Source: Cruorifilaria tuberocauda (Eukaryota; Nematoda; Chromadorea; Rhabditida; Onchocercidae). Taken from it: DNA of 64,000 nt. Positions 25,801 through 41,994 of this stretch are shown one piece after another. Where the stretch lies: contig JABVXU010000139.1 in NCBI GenBank assembly GCA_013365365.1, positions 1 through 64,000 on the forward strand, written 5' to 3'. How positions within the stretch are numbered: position 1 is the first letter of the stretch; each line of letters starts with the position of its first letter. The position numbers and the translations under genes are program-made. A model generated the notes under the pieces. The model had not been told where the DNA came from. It was given only the letters and a program-made list of their open reading frames with translations, and did not search any database.

Positions 25801-27146
25801 TAGTAGAAAAGGGAAATTTGTGAAAAACAAAGTAATAAGGAAAATCAGTCAAAGCTGGCTAGTAATAATTTTCTAAATAAAAGTAAGGTTGAGATGAGAA
25901 AAGCAAAAGATCATTTATCCCTCATTTGGAGAAATTTAGTTTAGATACTCCAACACAGCACAAGAACTGTTTTGCTTTAAAGGGATAACACAAAGTGACA
26001 AGAAGTTTCGAGGATTTCGGAGAAAATGAATCAATGGTACATGAAAGTGAATGAAACGAATTTTAGATTGTTTGCATAAACAACACTTAAATATGTTTTC
26101 TGTGTTAATTTGGCTTTGGAAGTTTTACTCTGATAAGCTAAGACTAAGTAAAAATCGCATTTTTATCGCAATAATACCTTGAAATTTTTAAAGTTTCTTC
26201 AACAATAACAGTGATAAGATGATAACGCTAACCTGTGATTTCTATACTCCTCAAAAGAATACAAACTGAGATCATTGCGATGTGTTTGCAATATATCCAC
26301 CACAATTATTCGAACATTTATTTGATAAAAATACTGCAACCAAAAATATAAAGATATGAGTGACACAATAAGATGTGACGATAACATGCACAATCGCAAA
26401 AGCTCAAAGAAACTTGCATTATTAGCTTCTTGAATCAATCTCAGCACATCTCTCTTCATATTTTCCAAATTGGATCCATAATGATTAGTCTGTAATTAGC
26501 CATCTATTAACATTTTTACTGTCAGTCTAAGGGTTATAACGCTAAGGATTGAATTTGAATTTGGAAGATCTTTAAAAGACATACAATCTTAGAATCAACA
26601 AAAATGAGAACGTTGAGGAAATGAATATAATCGTTCAGTTCAACACTGCTATAATCTGGAGCCGGATCACCCCACACAGCTGGCTCACGACGTGATCGTC
26701 GTGATATATGAATTCCGTACTCATCCGTTACATTTAACTGAAAATTGCACAAGAAAAAAGTCATCAATCATTGTTAACTTATGGATTAAAAGCTAATCAA
26801 TAAAATGGTCATTAATTCAGTAAGATATTTCAATTAGACTGGTCAAAAATAACTGCGACTGCTTAACTCTATTTCATTTTGATCCATATCAAATCTTTTT
26901 TCCACTCTTATTTCTTGCACCAAAAGTATTTTACTCTTTCTTTCAATATTTCAGTCGCAACTTTTGGCGTCTGCTTTCTGCGTCACCTTTGCGTTCATTA
27001 ATTCACTTCCAAAGTTAAATGGAATTTTTCTATTCGCTCACCTCATATGTGGCGTCGAAATTGATAATTAATTCGGATGAAGTTTGATGAAAAAATAAAA
27101 CGACTAGAGAAGCAAGGAGAGAAGTGATCATTAGCGTTTCACTCAT
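22866..27146 (-). CDS. Compact transmembrane ADAM metalloprotease (M12B)
   Basis: Exons in minus order: 27042-27146, 26585-26737, 26414-26489, 26233-26333, 25539-25650, 25274-25434, 24879-25122, 24239-24499, 23987-24105, 23757-23921, 23156-23373 and 22866-23053. About 635-660 residues. In order: a signal peptide (MITSLLASLVVLFFH), only about 25 residues before a furin-like RRSRR (residues 48-52), then a reprolysin domain starting near HFLNVLIFVDSK. The zinc site HEVAHLLGVTH is near residue 197. A partial disintegrin domain follows (CGNGVIEGKEECDCG), then a membrane segment (WIAIVFIVTGIAFCAA) and a cytosolic tail of nearly 300 residues. The tail has proline runs (QPPPPPPSFPSR, PPKGPPPLP) that could bind SH3 domains and an acidic run. 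ADAMs shed ectodomains or process matrix at the cell surface. Odd: very short prodomain, no cysteine-rich or EGF region, no clear Met-turn methionine, and a phase problem between exons 3 and 4. The donor of the 23757 exon (AAAAG|GTCTCT) is weak. Confidence 0.85.
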
Positions 27147-27933
27147 TAGTAATTGTGTTCAGTAAAGTGAAAAGGGCAGATCGCAGTGACCGTTGTCGCT
27201 TGAGGTAAATTGAGATCGATGATTTGATGGAGAAGTGAACCAATATATAAATGCCATAATCATATCGAACCCTCAAATGAAAACACTCGCTTTGATCAGT
27301 CTGAAACTTTACTATCCATAAAAGACTTTTTAATCTAGCAGAAAAAAAGTTCACTGGTACTGTTCGAAGTATTTACTCAGTTAAGTATACCGCAATGCAA
27401 GATACATTAACCTGACAGAGAAGAAAGGGAAATGAGCTCATTAATACCATAAGAGGCCATAACTTTTTTCAACAATTTCTCATCACATCCAATCATACAT
27501 TTCAAAAACTTTATTTTTCGATAATTCTCCAATAATGATCATTATTAACACGATTTTTTTATCGCTAAATATAAAAAATGTCACGTAAACAGAAAAAGAT
27601 AAATATAAACTGTTTTTTTGAACAAAACACCAGAACTCTCTCTAATGAAAAGATGAAGTGACAGCAATATTGTTGAAGACTTGATATATTACATAACACT
27701 GTGCATAATATAAATAATTTCATGTGAAATATTTGCAAATCGCTTTTTTTAAATTTATTTCAAAATGTGCGTCATTAATGATCCTACCAGAGATACCATA
27801 AGGAAAGATCGATGATCTTAGTAGAATCTTGGGACTCCAGGACTTACTAATTGCATGTTTGTATATGAAGAAAGCGGAATTTACTTTTCATTCGAATGCA
27901 ATAGAATCCAAAGCAGTGAGCGAATATCGAACT

Positions 27934-30900
27934 TTAACTTGGCCGACAGCAACAAAATGAGGAGAAATTAGTGGACAATCTTCCGGTATAATAGGATGAT
28001 GACGAATGCGGCATCGATACTGGATCTTGCATGACTGGGCCCGGATTCTCCTGAAACTTCAAAAGTTTTGTAATTATGACAGATCGAAACCGAGACAAAC
28101 ATAATTGCTAACGATGAATCTGAAAGTATTTATTTGTCAACTTTACACTTACCAATTCGGCAAATATCATGTCAACAGTTTCAAGCGAATTTTCCTATTT
28201 TATCATTCATTTTTCCATAACTGTGCATCATGAATGGCAATTGAACATCGAAAAATAATAAAACTGATATCCAAGATAATTAAATGAAAGAATGGAAGAG
28301 ATAATAGAAAATCGCGGGTGCAGAATAAAGCGGGATTCGGCGAAAAAAGAGGGTGTTCAGTAAAATAAGTTGCAAATCACCGAAACGTGAAGCTTCTTTT
28401 TGTATTCGATGCTTATGTCTATTCTCCTTCTCTTTCTTTAAAAGTAAAAGCAAATATTAAAAGAAACAAAACTATTTAACTTTAGGTAATTACTAGCCCA
28501 GCACAATTCGAAAAAGCGGGGTTATCTGATATCATTTCCAGTCACATTAATAAGAGTCTAGAACAATCAGTTACGAAAGGTTTGGCTTTTCCTCTTGCTG
28601 ATAGCTTAGGCCGAAGATCGGAATAAAAAGGGTTTGTATAAAGAAACAAAGAGTTTGTACAAATTTATTTGATTATTTCAATAGTCGGAAATTTTTTTGC
28701 TCCAGGTTAAAATGTTTTTGAAATCCATTTCTCCATTATTACGGCAAATTTATGGTGGTTTATTTTGTGGAGAAAGTTCTCCCGTTTTAAGCAAATGAAA
28801 GCGATATAAAGTTTAAAGTTTTAGTTGATTGGAAATATTTCAACATTTGGAAAAGTTGAGATTTTAAATTCAGTAAAGTTATTAGCTTTTCGGTTTTTTG
28901 TTAAGAGACATGCGAGTAAGTGAGGCAACATAGTACCACAGAAAGCTTGAAAAAGTAATGACTTACGTTGTTTACAAAAATGAACCTTTCTAATAAGTCA
29001 GCTGCTTTTTTACAAATAATGGTGTCGAGATATCGCGGGAAATATTTCAACAATTAATACAAAGCGTATTTTCGCACTACATGAATTACTGAATGAGCTT
29101 TAGAAATTTCATATTATTTTAATATTATTAAATTCTTTCTCTTTTGAAGAATAATGGAAAAGCCTTATGCGCATTTATGAGAACTCTCAGAAAATTAATG
29201 ATTTTTCTCGGAGTACCAGGATTTATACACACTAAAATATAATTATGTACTATACATTGATTTATATATTTATTCCATCAAAACATGAGTAAGTATAAAG
29301 AGAAGTGAAAGTTTATATGGCAGTTGGCTTTTTGTGAGATTGATTGAACACAATATTCATTCCAGAGCGGTGAATACTATGAATGACTAAGTTAGTGACT
29401 AATTTATTCGGAACATTTCTCACTTTATTGTTATGATTAAAAAAAGAAGTTTATTGAGCTTTTCATGTTAATGTAAAAAGCTCTCTATGAAATGTATGGA
29501 GTGGGCATTAAAACGCTATTGTATAAATTTTCCCGTAATACTTCAATTAACGTAAAGCAAAGAAAATATTTACGCAAATTGATACAACATAATAGGCGCT
29601 GTCATAAGCAAGTTCACTGGGTAGTGTTGCTTCCATACAGACAATTTCGGGAAAAACTACTCACGAAATCCTACCTGAGAAATGAAGCTTGTGAAATTCT
29701 GACTGTCGTGGTAGTACAAACAAGGTATAACATAACTGTTCCATTATCATTTTCAATCATCTATATACTTGTTCAATGGAAGATTTTATTGAACATTTCG
29801 TTTAGTTCACTTTTTGAGATGAAGAAAAAACAAAGGAATAACAATGTTTCTTTTTTTCTAACAGTGAAGTGCACATTTTGCAGAAGACTCGTGCAAAAAA
29901 CTCTCGTAGGTGGGGTATTTGGAGGATGTAAGAAATCTTGACTGCAAATGGATCGATGACCGATAGCTACACATTGTTGATAACATCTGCCTAACATTCA
30001 TATATCTTTCGACTATTTTCTTTAGAAAAATGTGTTATTTCAATCTATTTCAGTACATTCTTTTCTTTTACCTCATGCAAAAAGCGGAAAAATCCCTTGC
30101 CGTACGTCACTTTTTACTCCAATCTTCGCTTAAATAAGGAAAAAGAAAGAAAAAAATTCCCAGAAAAAGTCATTCTTTTTACTGAATTTTTTGCCTCTCA
30201 GGAGTGAGGCGCTTTTTTCCATTCATTTTTAACTTCATATCGACTATCCGTGAAATGAAGCAAATGTTAGCATCGAATGAATTCAGCTTACGTATGTTTA
30301 GTTATATTCATTTAAAAATAGTTCATTTCACTACGTGAAGTTTCAAAAGAAGAAAGACAAAGAAACTGCAAACAAAGAAGTGGAAATCATCCGAAGAGAT
30401 AACACACATAAAAGAACTTCCTCACCGAATTTAAAATGATTGTTCCTAGAAAAGAACAGTTGACTAAAAATTCTGCTTCTTCAAGTTTTAATTTGCAAAA
30501 TGAAAAAACTCTTTCTGAGAGTATGGCTATACAAAAATGATAAGACTTCTCCGGTTCCTTCCATCAGTCTTATCAGTAGAAATGACAAAGATCGAGCATT
30601 GTTCTGAATAGTAGATGACTCATGGATGCAAGCGTGAATTAATGAGTCATGTCTAGTGGTTGATGTGTGATCGCAGATAATATGTCACTTGTCATATTAT
30701 CCAAATCTAATCTAACACTTTCCATAATAATAAACATCTGCTTTTATCGTTTCATTGTTCTAAAAGCAAGGAGGGGAAATGGAATTGGTGAACAGTTCGG
30801 GAAATTCTCTCTGCCAATTCTCTTCTTTAATTCATTTTCATACTTCATTTTGAAGGTGAAATTTGTGAAAATCTGTTGACGGCGAAGACAAAAAACTGAA

Positions 30901-32148
30901 TTGGAAAGAAGGAAAAAGCGCACTTGTCACTGCATTGTTTGATGCTAACTAAATATGAATGAAAATTTTTCCCTTCTTTTTCAATTGAAATTCACAAATT
31001 CAAATGAAATGCTTGTTATTGAAACCGTCTTGTACATCAACGACGCATTGACGTACTCTACTCTTAACATCTCATTCATCTATATTCCGAACCTCAGTAA
31101 AATGAATGAAGTGGAGAATCACGTTTCTGGATGAACAGTGGACTATGCTTGGAAAGTTTGAAATAATTAATTTGTTGAATCAAATTTCTCACTTGCACTG
31201 GATGCACAGAGTAGTGATAAGAAGGATGAAGTGCGTAGCTCATTTTTGGTTGCAATCACAAATTCGAAAGAAAAATAAATTGGGAAGTGTATTGAAGATA
31301 ACGATTGGAATTCCTTTAATTTATTCATTAATTCCCGTGAATAATTTCAACTAAATTGCTCTTAGCAGTTATAAAAACCTTTTAATAAGATGAAGGAAAA
31401 GATGGAGTGAGCATGAAAAAGCAAAATTTTAAGAAACAGTTTATGGACATTAACAAATGGTAAGAAAGAAATGCTATCACTCAGCAATGCAATGATGTAA
31501 AAAATGCGCACGTGTCACTGAAAACACTAACCATTTCATATCTTAGAAATTTGAAAGTCACTCTTTTGTGTCACTTTTTAATTTTGCCATTATTTACTAA
31601 GATAATGATGGAATTCCATTTTATACCATTTCTTTCCTTTACTTCAGTATTATCGCCTTAGTGCGAAGTAGCTTAGAATGAATGGATTAATGAAATTTGA
31701 TAATTATAATTCCACTGCTCCTCTGGAATATGTAGTTCAAAAAATGATACTGCTCCAGATTTATGCTTGAATATATGCACTTTCCTGAACAGTTCAGTTC
31801 CTAGTGTTAATATTTGTTGCATGCGAAAACAAGTAAGTTTTTTATTTTCGAGAGGAGTGGGAATTAGGATTAAAAGAGACACAATTTAAGCCAACTGATA
31901 CTCTAAGACTCACAATTTATCAATCAGTGCTATCTAATGTGAAGTTCTTAGAATATGATTAGCTGTTTTTGTTATTCAAATAAAAGGATATGCAAAAAAT
32001 CTTAACTGTAGAATAATATTGACCAAAAATAATAAAAATAAGAGTGTGTTATTTTACTTACACGTGCGATTACTGGATTATCAATATTGCTGATCGGATG
32101 GATGATATTTGATGGATAAATTGTTGAAATTTCCCAATTTAGAGGCAT
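27934..32148 (-). CDS. Small two-exon protein with C-terminal cysteine cluster
   Basis: Two phase-0 exons, 32062-32148 and 27934-28050, join at CGT|GTAAGT and TTTCAG|GAG into a 67-residue protein. It begins MPLNWEISTIYPSN and ends STNFSSFCCCRPS. No signal peptide or membrane segment is seen. The CCC cluster near the C-terminus would be a candidate for palmitoylation, which is inference. I do not recognise the family. The 4.0-kb intron (28051-32061) contains no further exon I could support, so extra exons or a different partner exon are possible. The gene ends about 790 bp upstream of the ADAM start on the same strand. Confidence 0.45.
28051..32061. other. Long intron or intergenic stretch, nothing supported
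   Basis: The longest open frame, 29492-29941 on the plus strand (149 codons), is basic and then hydrophobic, has no recognisable domain and no flanking splice partner. An antiparallel frame overlaps it. I treat it as chance. No repeat of note is seen. Confidence 0.4.
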
Positions 32149-35100
32149 TATTGACCTCCAATTACCTCTGTTCTACACATATAATCAACCCGACGGACAC
32201 TTTATACATTCTGTTATTAATCAAATCTTTTTCTACCTCAAGTATCATCTCAATTTTTGTATGACTATACTTTTTTATAATCAGTTACAATTGCCATTGT
32301 AAACATATTATGGGCAAATGGTAACGAATAGCAAATGAGAAAATTTTCCAATAAAATAAAATTGGCATCAAACTGTGAGAAGTAAGTGGCAATGGGATCA
32401 AATATTTTATTGCTTAGCTAGAAAATTGGGAAAGATTAAGTGTTGGATATGGAAATTCCCTCTTTCCGCCGAATGGTAAAAAGTTATCAGAGAGAATAAT
32501 TGGAATATCTTCTCTCCGATCAATGAAATGAAAGTTGCACCAATAAGAGAATTTCAAAAAAAGAAGAGAGAACACGTGTGTACACGCAATATGAGCCATA
32601 TGGTACATAAATACTTGATTGAAAACTGTGCGAAAGTGATAGTTGGAAAAGGATTTTTGGACTGATACAAATATAATTGGAATCAATGCATAAGCCTGAA
32701 AATTGAACTAACATAGTGGAATTTTCCGGAGATTTTTCCTAATATTGCTGACATCTTAAACCTCTTTTATCAATTCTTTTCCTCTTCTCTCTCTCTCCCT
32801 TTCTCTTTCCTTTATATACATATTTATTTGTCTATTATATTGCTTTCTGAATATAATGGACAAATATAATAGATTTATAAGAGCTGACTCTGTCAAATTT
32901 ATATCATGAAATTCCCAGTCAATGTTAGTCAGTGCTGGCCGTATCAGATAACTCGTCGTGCTTTCCAAATATTTAAATTCTGAAATACTGAAGTCCTTGG
33001 CCAGACCCATGTAAAATTCCCACTTTTGAATTTTTCAATGTTTGATATGCTAGAATTCACGAGAACCTTGAGATTCTCGTGACGTACCTGTGTAGTTGTT
33101 CGATAGCTGAACCTAATTACTGAAGAGGAGGAAAAGGAATGATAATTACTATCGGAAAGCAGGTTTCCTTACTTCCTCTCTTCTACTCCTCTCAGGATCG
33201 TTAGCTAAGTGAAATGACGACGAATTTAGAGAGAGATCTCAACTGACTGCCAATGCTAATCGTTCCTCCACGCTGACAACGGCTTACTTACTCTGATGGC
33301 TAGCTGAACAAGCTTACATATCTATAGACACAGAGAAAGGGCAAGAGAAAGTACTTTTTTCCAATGTCCGGGCATTTGATGTCTAACTATTCTTATTCAC
33401 TTGTCCAACATATACGCACACCAAGCAAAGCGGAGGGAATATGTCGAGAACTTCCGGTATAGATTGAAGGGTGGTAATCCCGGTAGTACCGTGCTCTCAT
33501 TGACTCGTCGAGCATTGGAATTGGCTACTTTGTAGAAAGTTGAAAATCAAAATCACTCCTTACCTTGCTTATCTGCAGAAAAATTGGTGGAGTAGGGAAT
33601 TATTTCTTACTGCACAACAGACTTGAATGAATCATCGAGGACAGATAACAGATAACGCATAGGTGGAATGACTCGTCCGACTGTTTTCTGGTCACTCTCT
33701 CAGGGTTACAACTGTTTCCAGAAATTTCTGCCTCAGAGAGATCTCTTTCTCTTCCTCTCTCTCTTTTTGCTAGCATTATGAATTGATAAACTCTATGGAA
33801 GCCTCTCTCCCCTAACTCCTCCTCTCTAACTTTTATAATTACTGAAAATTCCCAAATGTAAAAGAAAAAGGATGGTTAACAAAGAATGAGATATTGAGGA
33901 CAAAAAGAGAAAGCAGAAAAGAGAGTGAAGTATAAGTGAAGGCACAGGCTAGTAAGATCCCTGACCACTGGTCATTTTGATAGCTGACTGAACGAGCAAA
34001 CACATTATCGAATGAACGAACTGTCGCAGTTAGCTGGAAAATGAATTCTCCGCGGGTTAAAGGCTTTTCGGATGAATGGTGCTGGGAGTGGAGGAATCGG
34101 AAGGGGAAGTGATACCTACTAAAAATGAAAAAAGTTCGCTGATTGCGGTAAGTCAGAGTCACTAAGTGATGCAAGGGAAACTGTGATCATTAGTCATCTT
34201 CATAACGAGCTGCGATTTCTTTTTCGTTAACATCTTCAGCCGCATGACCTTTCGATGTTTGTCCAAAATATACTTTAGCGTGTTTCACTGCTTCTACTTT
34301 CCCGCCATTAAAATAATTTCATGAAAAAGACCTGGAAGACGTTTTGTCATTTTTTAAAATGAGCTACACCCCATCAAACAACTAAATTGAAGGACTTGAC
34401 ATAAAAGATTCGACATGGTTTTGGCAGACAAGTGAAAGTGAAGGACAAAGGTAATTGCTGACTGTCTAGGAGTAATGAAAAAGTAATGAATACTGACAAG
34501 CGTAACACTAAAAAGCGTAACAAAGCTTTGTACTGCATCAACACGTTTCAGATTCCAGATTTCCCGCTGACAGTGTTACCGCGCCCGCTACTTCGCAGCA
34601 ATATCCATTTGCTACCGTCTTTCAAGATTTTCAGGGCGAAAGTATTCATGAAGACTGTTTCGATAAATATCAACAAGAGTCTTTGAAAGGAATATTAAAT
34701 TGAATGTTATGCTTGTCTACTGTGGACAAGTAGACAATATTCATTTGTCATCTTGCCTAAAGCATCAGTCATCCCAACGTAAAAGAGAGAGAGAGAGAGA
34801 CAGTAGAATTCAAATGCGGTTTACGGAAGAATAATAGAAGAGAAAACGAAGGAAGCAATTTTAAAAGGGAAGTAAAAAAGTGAAGGACTGGAAGATTTAT
34901 GAGATTTGGTCAGTCTCAGTTCATTTCATCAATTAAAAATCTACCCCAAATCTATATGATGTACAATTTGTACTATCTGATTTCGCTTTCATTTCAATAG
35001 ATTAAAGCTGAAGAGCTTATAAGCCACAATCAATCAAACATTTATTCGAAATTCGCATCATCTAATTTTGTTCTGGATAAATTCATAGTCGTTAGATGAA

Positions 35101-36377
35101 TGGAAAAATTTTTGAAGTTTTCATGACCCGAAACTTAACTGATAATGGGTGTTTAATGGGCTCACAGCTGACATCTAAACAGCTATGTTGAATTCCTAAT
35201 GAATAAAAATTTCTTTAACAAAATTAAAATATTCATTCAGTTTCTGTCAAACATTTGCGTTGTTTCTTCTAGATCACCTCAATCATCCTTTACACCTAAT
35301 AATTTCTAGAAAAGTAGAAGAAAACCATTTCAGCGAATAACCACAGACTTCCCAAATTTTAATGCTTTAAAATTGGAGTTTACGCTGACGTCATCATTTT
35401 ATTATACGCAATAATCAGATCAAATCTTTCCAACTAAATAATTCATTATGAAAAGAAATGGGTAGATATAGGGAACGAGGATACACAGTGAAAGGGTATG
35501 ATATGATTATTGATGCAGTATTTTTTCAGATGCTACTGCTGCAACATTAAAACACATTTATCTATTCACTTCGTTATCTCGAGTTACTTACTTTTAACTA
35601 CAAACTTACTCAAATATATACTTCATCCAGATTTAAATAATATTTTATCTTCTAAAAATCCGGCTGCAAGCTAAGTTATTTGAAACATTCTGTTGTCAGT
35701 AATTTCACTGAATTTAAGCAACTTTCTCAGAACAAAGAAACTTACTCTATCGCTTTACTAGCAATTAAGCTATTAGCAAAACTAGTTTGGCACTGATAAA
35801 TCCTAGAGAATTTTTCATTAATATGCATTTCAAACCAAGAAAAGTGTAGCAAAGTCTATTTCTCAATCATTATATCGCTGTGCAAAACCATAAATTTGAC
35901 AGAACATGAAATTATATCTGAACTTTCGAAAACCGATTGATGAGGACAAGATAAGATACAAGTGGAGTGTGTACTTTTCAATTCTGCCTTTTTTATGAAC
36001 CAATCACTTTGTCATAGAATTACCTCAGTATTGTGACTTCCTGTAGATAAAGCATTATCAAGTATATCAGTATGACGAATCACGTATCATACAGATGCGA
36101 CTTCATCTGACAATGTACCGCACGCTGAAAAGTATGAAATAGTTTCTGAGAGACTTCTCTTGACAAATTCCATTTCCCTCTTCCAAAATCAACTAAAACT
36201 TCCTTTTCTGTCATTTCAATGATTCAAAATAAAAAAGAAAGTCTTCATGAATTTATGAAAATATCATGAAAAAAGCAGAGAAGGAAAAGAAAGACCGTCT
36301 ATTGCTTTGCATTTACCGGTAATTGTAATTATGCATCTGAAACATATGAAAGCACTATAAATTGAACGTCTCTTCCA
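32149..36377. other. Gene-poor stretch
   Basis: No gene model could be supported. It contains a 9-bp-arm inverted repeat at 33057-33082 (TCACGAGAA / TTCTCGTGA) and a GA microsatellite at 34783-34801. A 111-codon minus frame at 33839-34174 has no domain features. The part near 32149 may hold the promoter of the small minus-strand gene. Confidence 0.45.
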
Positions 36378-37352
36378 ATGTGTGCAGCTCATCGTGCAAA
36401 AGTAAGTAAGGTTTCTCGAAAACTTCTGTAAAATCCTCTTTTTTTTCAGTTTGATAGTGAAATTGAGAAGAAAATTATTGCTGATGCCAAGGGAGCAGTG
36501 AATATCTCTGCAGAAAGGAACGAGTAGATTTCTTTTCCTAAGGAACACAGGACGAATGGAATATTTGAATATCCATTGAAACGAATCGATTTAATCAGAC
36601 AAGAGGTAGAACAATGTTACCGAAACCGAAGAAGGGCCTCTTTCCACAACATTAAGCAGAAGAACAGATGTGAATAACGAAGGCAGGCGAAGCAAACCAA
36701 TCTTTCCCAGTAATGTTGAAAAACTCTGCATGATATCCAACACCTACCGATACTGTCGTATGCAAGTTGGATGGAAAATTAATTCCATTTCTGTTAATAT
36801 CGAAGAAATTCGGACACCTACTCGTTGAATTTCCTAGGATAATATAAAATCTGAGCGTCTCCACGATCATTTGATGATCCCCGGACATTCATACCAATTA
36901 CTTATTTATTGTGAAATTTGGTAATTGTCAACAGCTTCTTTAAATTTTCTTTCAAAACGATATCTTATGATTAATTTTTACGAAGATCACAAACACCCTG
37001 ACATTAACTTTGACTTTTAACATGCCGCTAGTGTTGTTGCAAGATTTCAAGACACAATCGGAGGATAAGGATGGTGCTGTGTGTAACTTATGATTAGATA
37101 CGAAAGTTTTCAAGAGATTTATTTAGCTTCGCAATGAAATTCACAAATTAATTGCTTGAAGTTGAATTTGTCAAAAATCATTCGGAAAAAACCAAGTCCT
37201 GCTCCCACCAATATTTCCAATGTAAAAGGAAACCGTTAGCGCACGCACCGACTAAATATGCGGGTGATTTCATATTCAGAGAGCTCATATCGCAAAAATT
37301 TGCCCCAGAAGATCTTAATATTGATTTATCAAACTGGGAGTATTTAGAGTGA
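36378..37352 (+). CDS. Candidate small gene, exon model uncertain
   Basis: An ATG at 36378 opens MCAAHRAK and runs into a strong donor (AAA|GTAAGTAAG). A strong acceptor (CTTTTTTTTTCAG) opens FDSEIEKKIIADAKGAVNIS from 36450, ending at TAG 36525-36527 or at donor AACGA|GTAGAT. The frame at about 37222-37352 (KPLAHAPTKYAGDFIFREL to NIDLSNWEYLE and stop) could be the last exon and fits in phase, giving about 72 residues, but its acceptor (TGTAAAAG) is poor. Between them, 36540-36830 is open in more than one frame on both strands and looks coding-like without a clear model. No family recognised. Confidence 0.3.
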
Positions 37353-37467
37353 AAATAAGCTTCTTAACACATAATTAACAAGCGATAAAGCTCCCCAATA
37401 TTTAATTTCACATATTTCATGCACTTTCCTTTCCGGTTATTGAAGTATGAAATTTCCAGTGTAATAT

Positions 37468-40910
<3,443 letters not shown>

Positions 40911-41994
40911 GTCGACGTGGCTAAAAAATACTGCAAAGAGATTTTACCTCCAATTTTCGCACAATTTTTCTGAGTAGATTTCGGGTTTTTAAATGTAGTG
41001 ACGATTTTTCCATATATGTCTAATATTTACAAATTTATGTTTTTATAATAACAGTTTCTTTCATCGACCAGATATTTTCCATTTTTTTCGAAAACAATTA
41101 CATTTTTTTACATGCAAGATTACTGTAGAAAAAGAAAAAAGTCTATTCGTCACTAATTACCGATATACCTCGGAGTTACACTGTTCCAAGAATTAATGGA
41201 CATTTTTTGGTTTCATTCTTAACCGCAAAGATTAAAAAGATAACAAAAAACTTCCTATGTATTCTAAGACCTATATTTTTCATTTATTTTGGATTAAAAA
41301 AATTTCGAGCGTTAAGAACGATGAGAAGCGCGGAATATAATCGAGTTTTCTTCCACACGAACAGTGACCAATTAGGAAATAAATCAACTTGATTGTATCT
41401 AGTCTTCTGGTATTCTATTTATCCCGGTTATACTTTTTTGTGCTCTATCTTTCTGATGGTGCTATGTGTGGTAAGTGCAGTGATGGAACCATTAACCCAT
41501 ACAAAAGCGGAAATAAACAAGGTCAGAGAACGTTATACTAAGGACAAAAAAATCATACAAGATATGAACCATTTTAAAGTTCTAATGACTGTCTAAAAAA
41601 GATACAGAAGTATAAAAAGTGAAATAAATGAAAAGAGCGTAACAAATACTAACCAACACAAAGAGTGCCGAGTCACCTACCCAAACCAACAATTCATTTG
41701 AAGGAATTCCTTTTCGCATTTCGAATACGAGCCTGATTCGAATCATTCCGAGAATTGGCCATAACAGTTTGCTCGGAAATATATTCATCGCTTACACCTC
41801 AGATCACTCCGGTCTTGAGTACTAGACAGTTGTTACCAGTCTTAACTATAAAGATAAAAAAGATAACAGGAAGCTTTCTTTGGGCTACAAATTTACATTT
41901 TCTTTATTCACTGAAAAAGTTTCGAATTATTAAGAGCGAAGAGAAGCAAAAAATATATTTGCGATTGGTTTATTTCATAGATTAACCTTTTTCT
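40911..41994. promoter_or_regulatory. Divergent intergenic region with internal duplication
   Basis: About 1.1 kb between the head-to-head MOF-like and MICOS genes, so it probably carries both promoters. Two diverged copies of a roughly 140-200-bp segment lie at about 41148-41350 and 41785-41990, sharing blocks such as AAAAAGATAACA and ATGAGAAGC/AAGAGAAGC. No TATA element or trans-splice site can be fixed from sequence alone. Confidence 0.45.

Noticed and set aside
29492..29941. 149-codon plus-strand open frame, one of the longest in the window
   Set aside because: No domain, no splice partner, basic then hydrophobic composition, and an overlapping antisense frame. Most likely chance.
33057..33082. 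9-bp-arm inverted repeat as a transcription terminator
   Set aside because: Short, isolated and in a eukaryotic intergenic context; intrinsic terminators do not apply.
41393..41596. Membrane-like open frame in the MOF/MICOS intergenic region
   Set aside because: Antisense frame also open, lies within promoter DNA beside the diverged duplication, and has no splice support.
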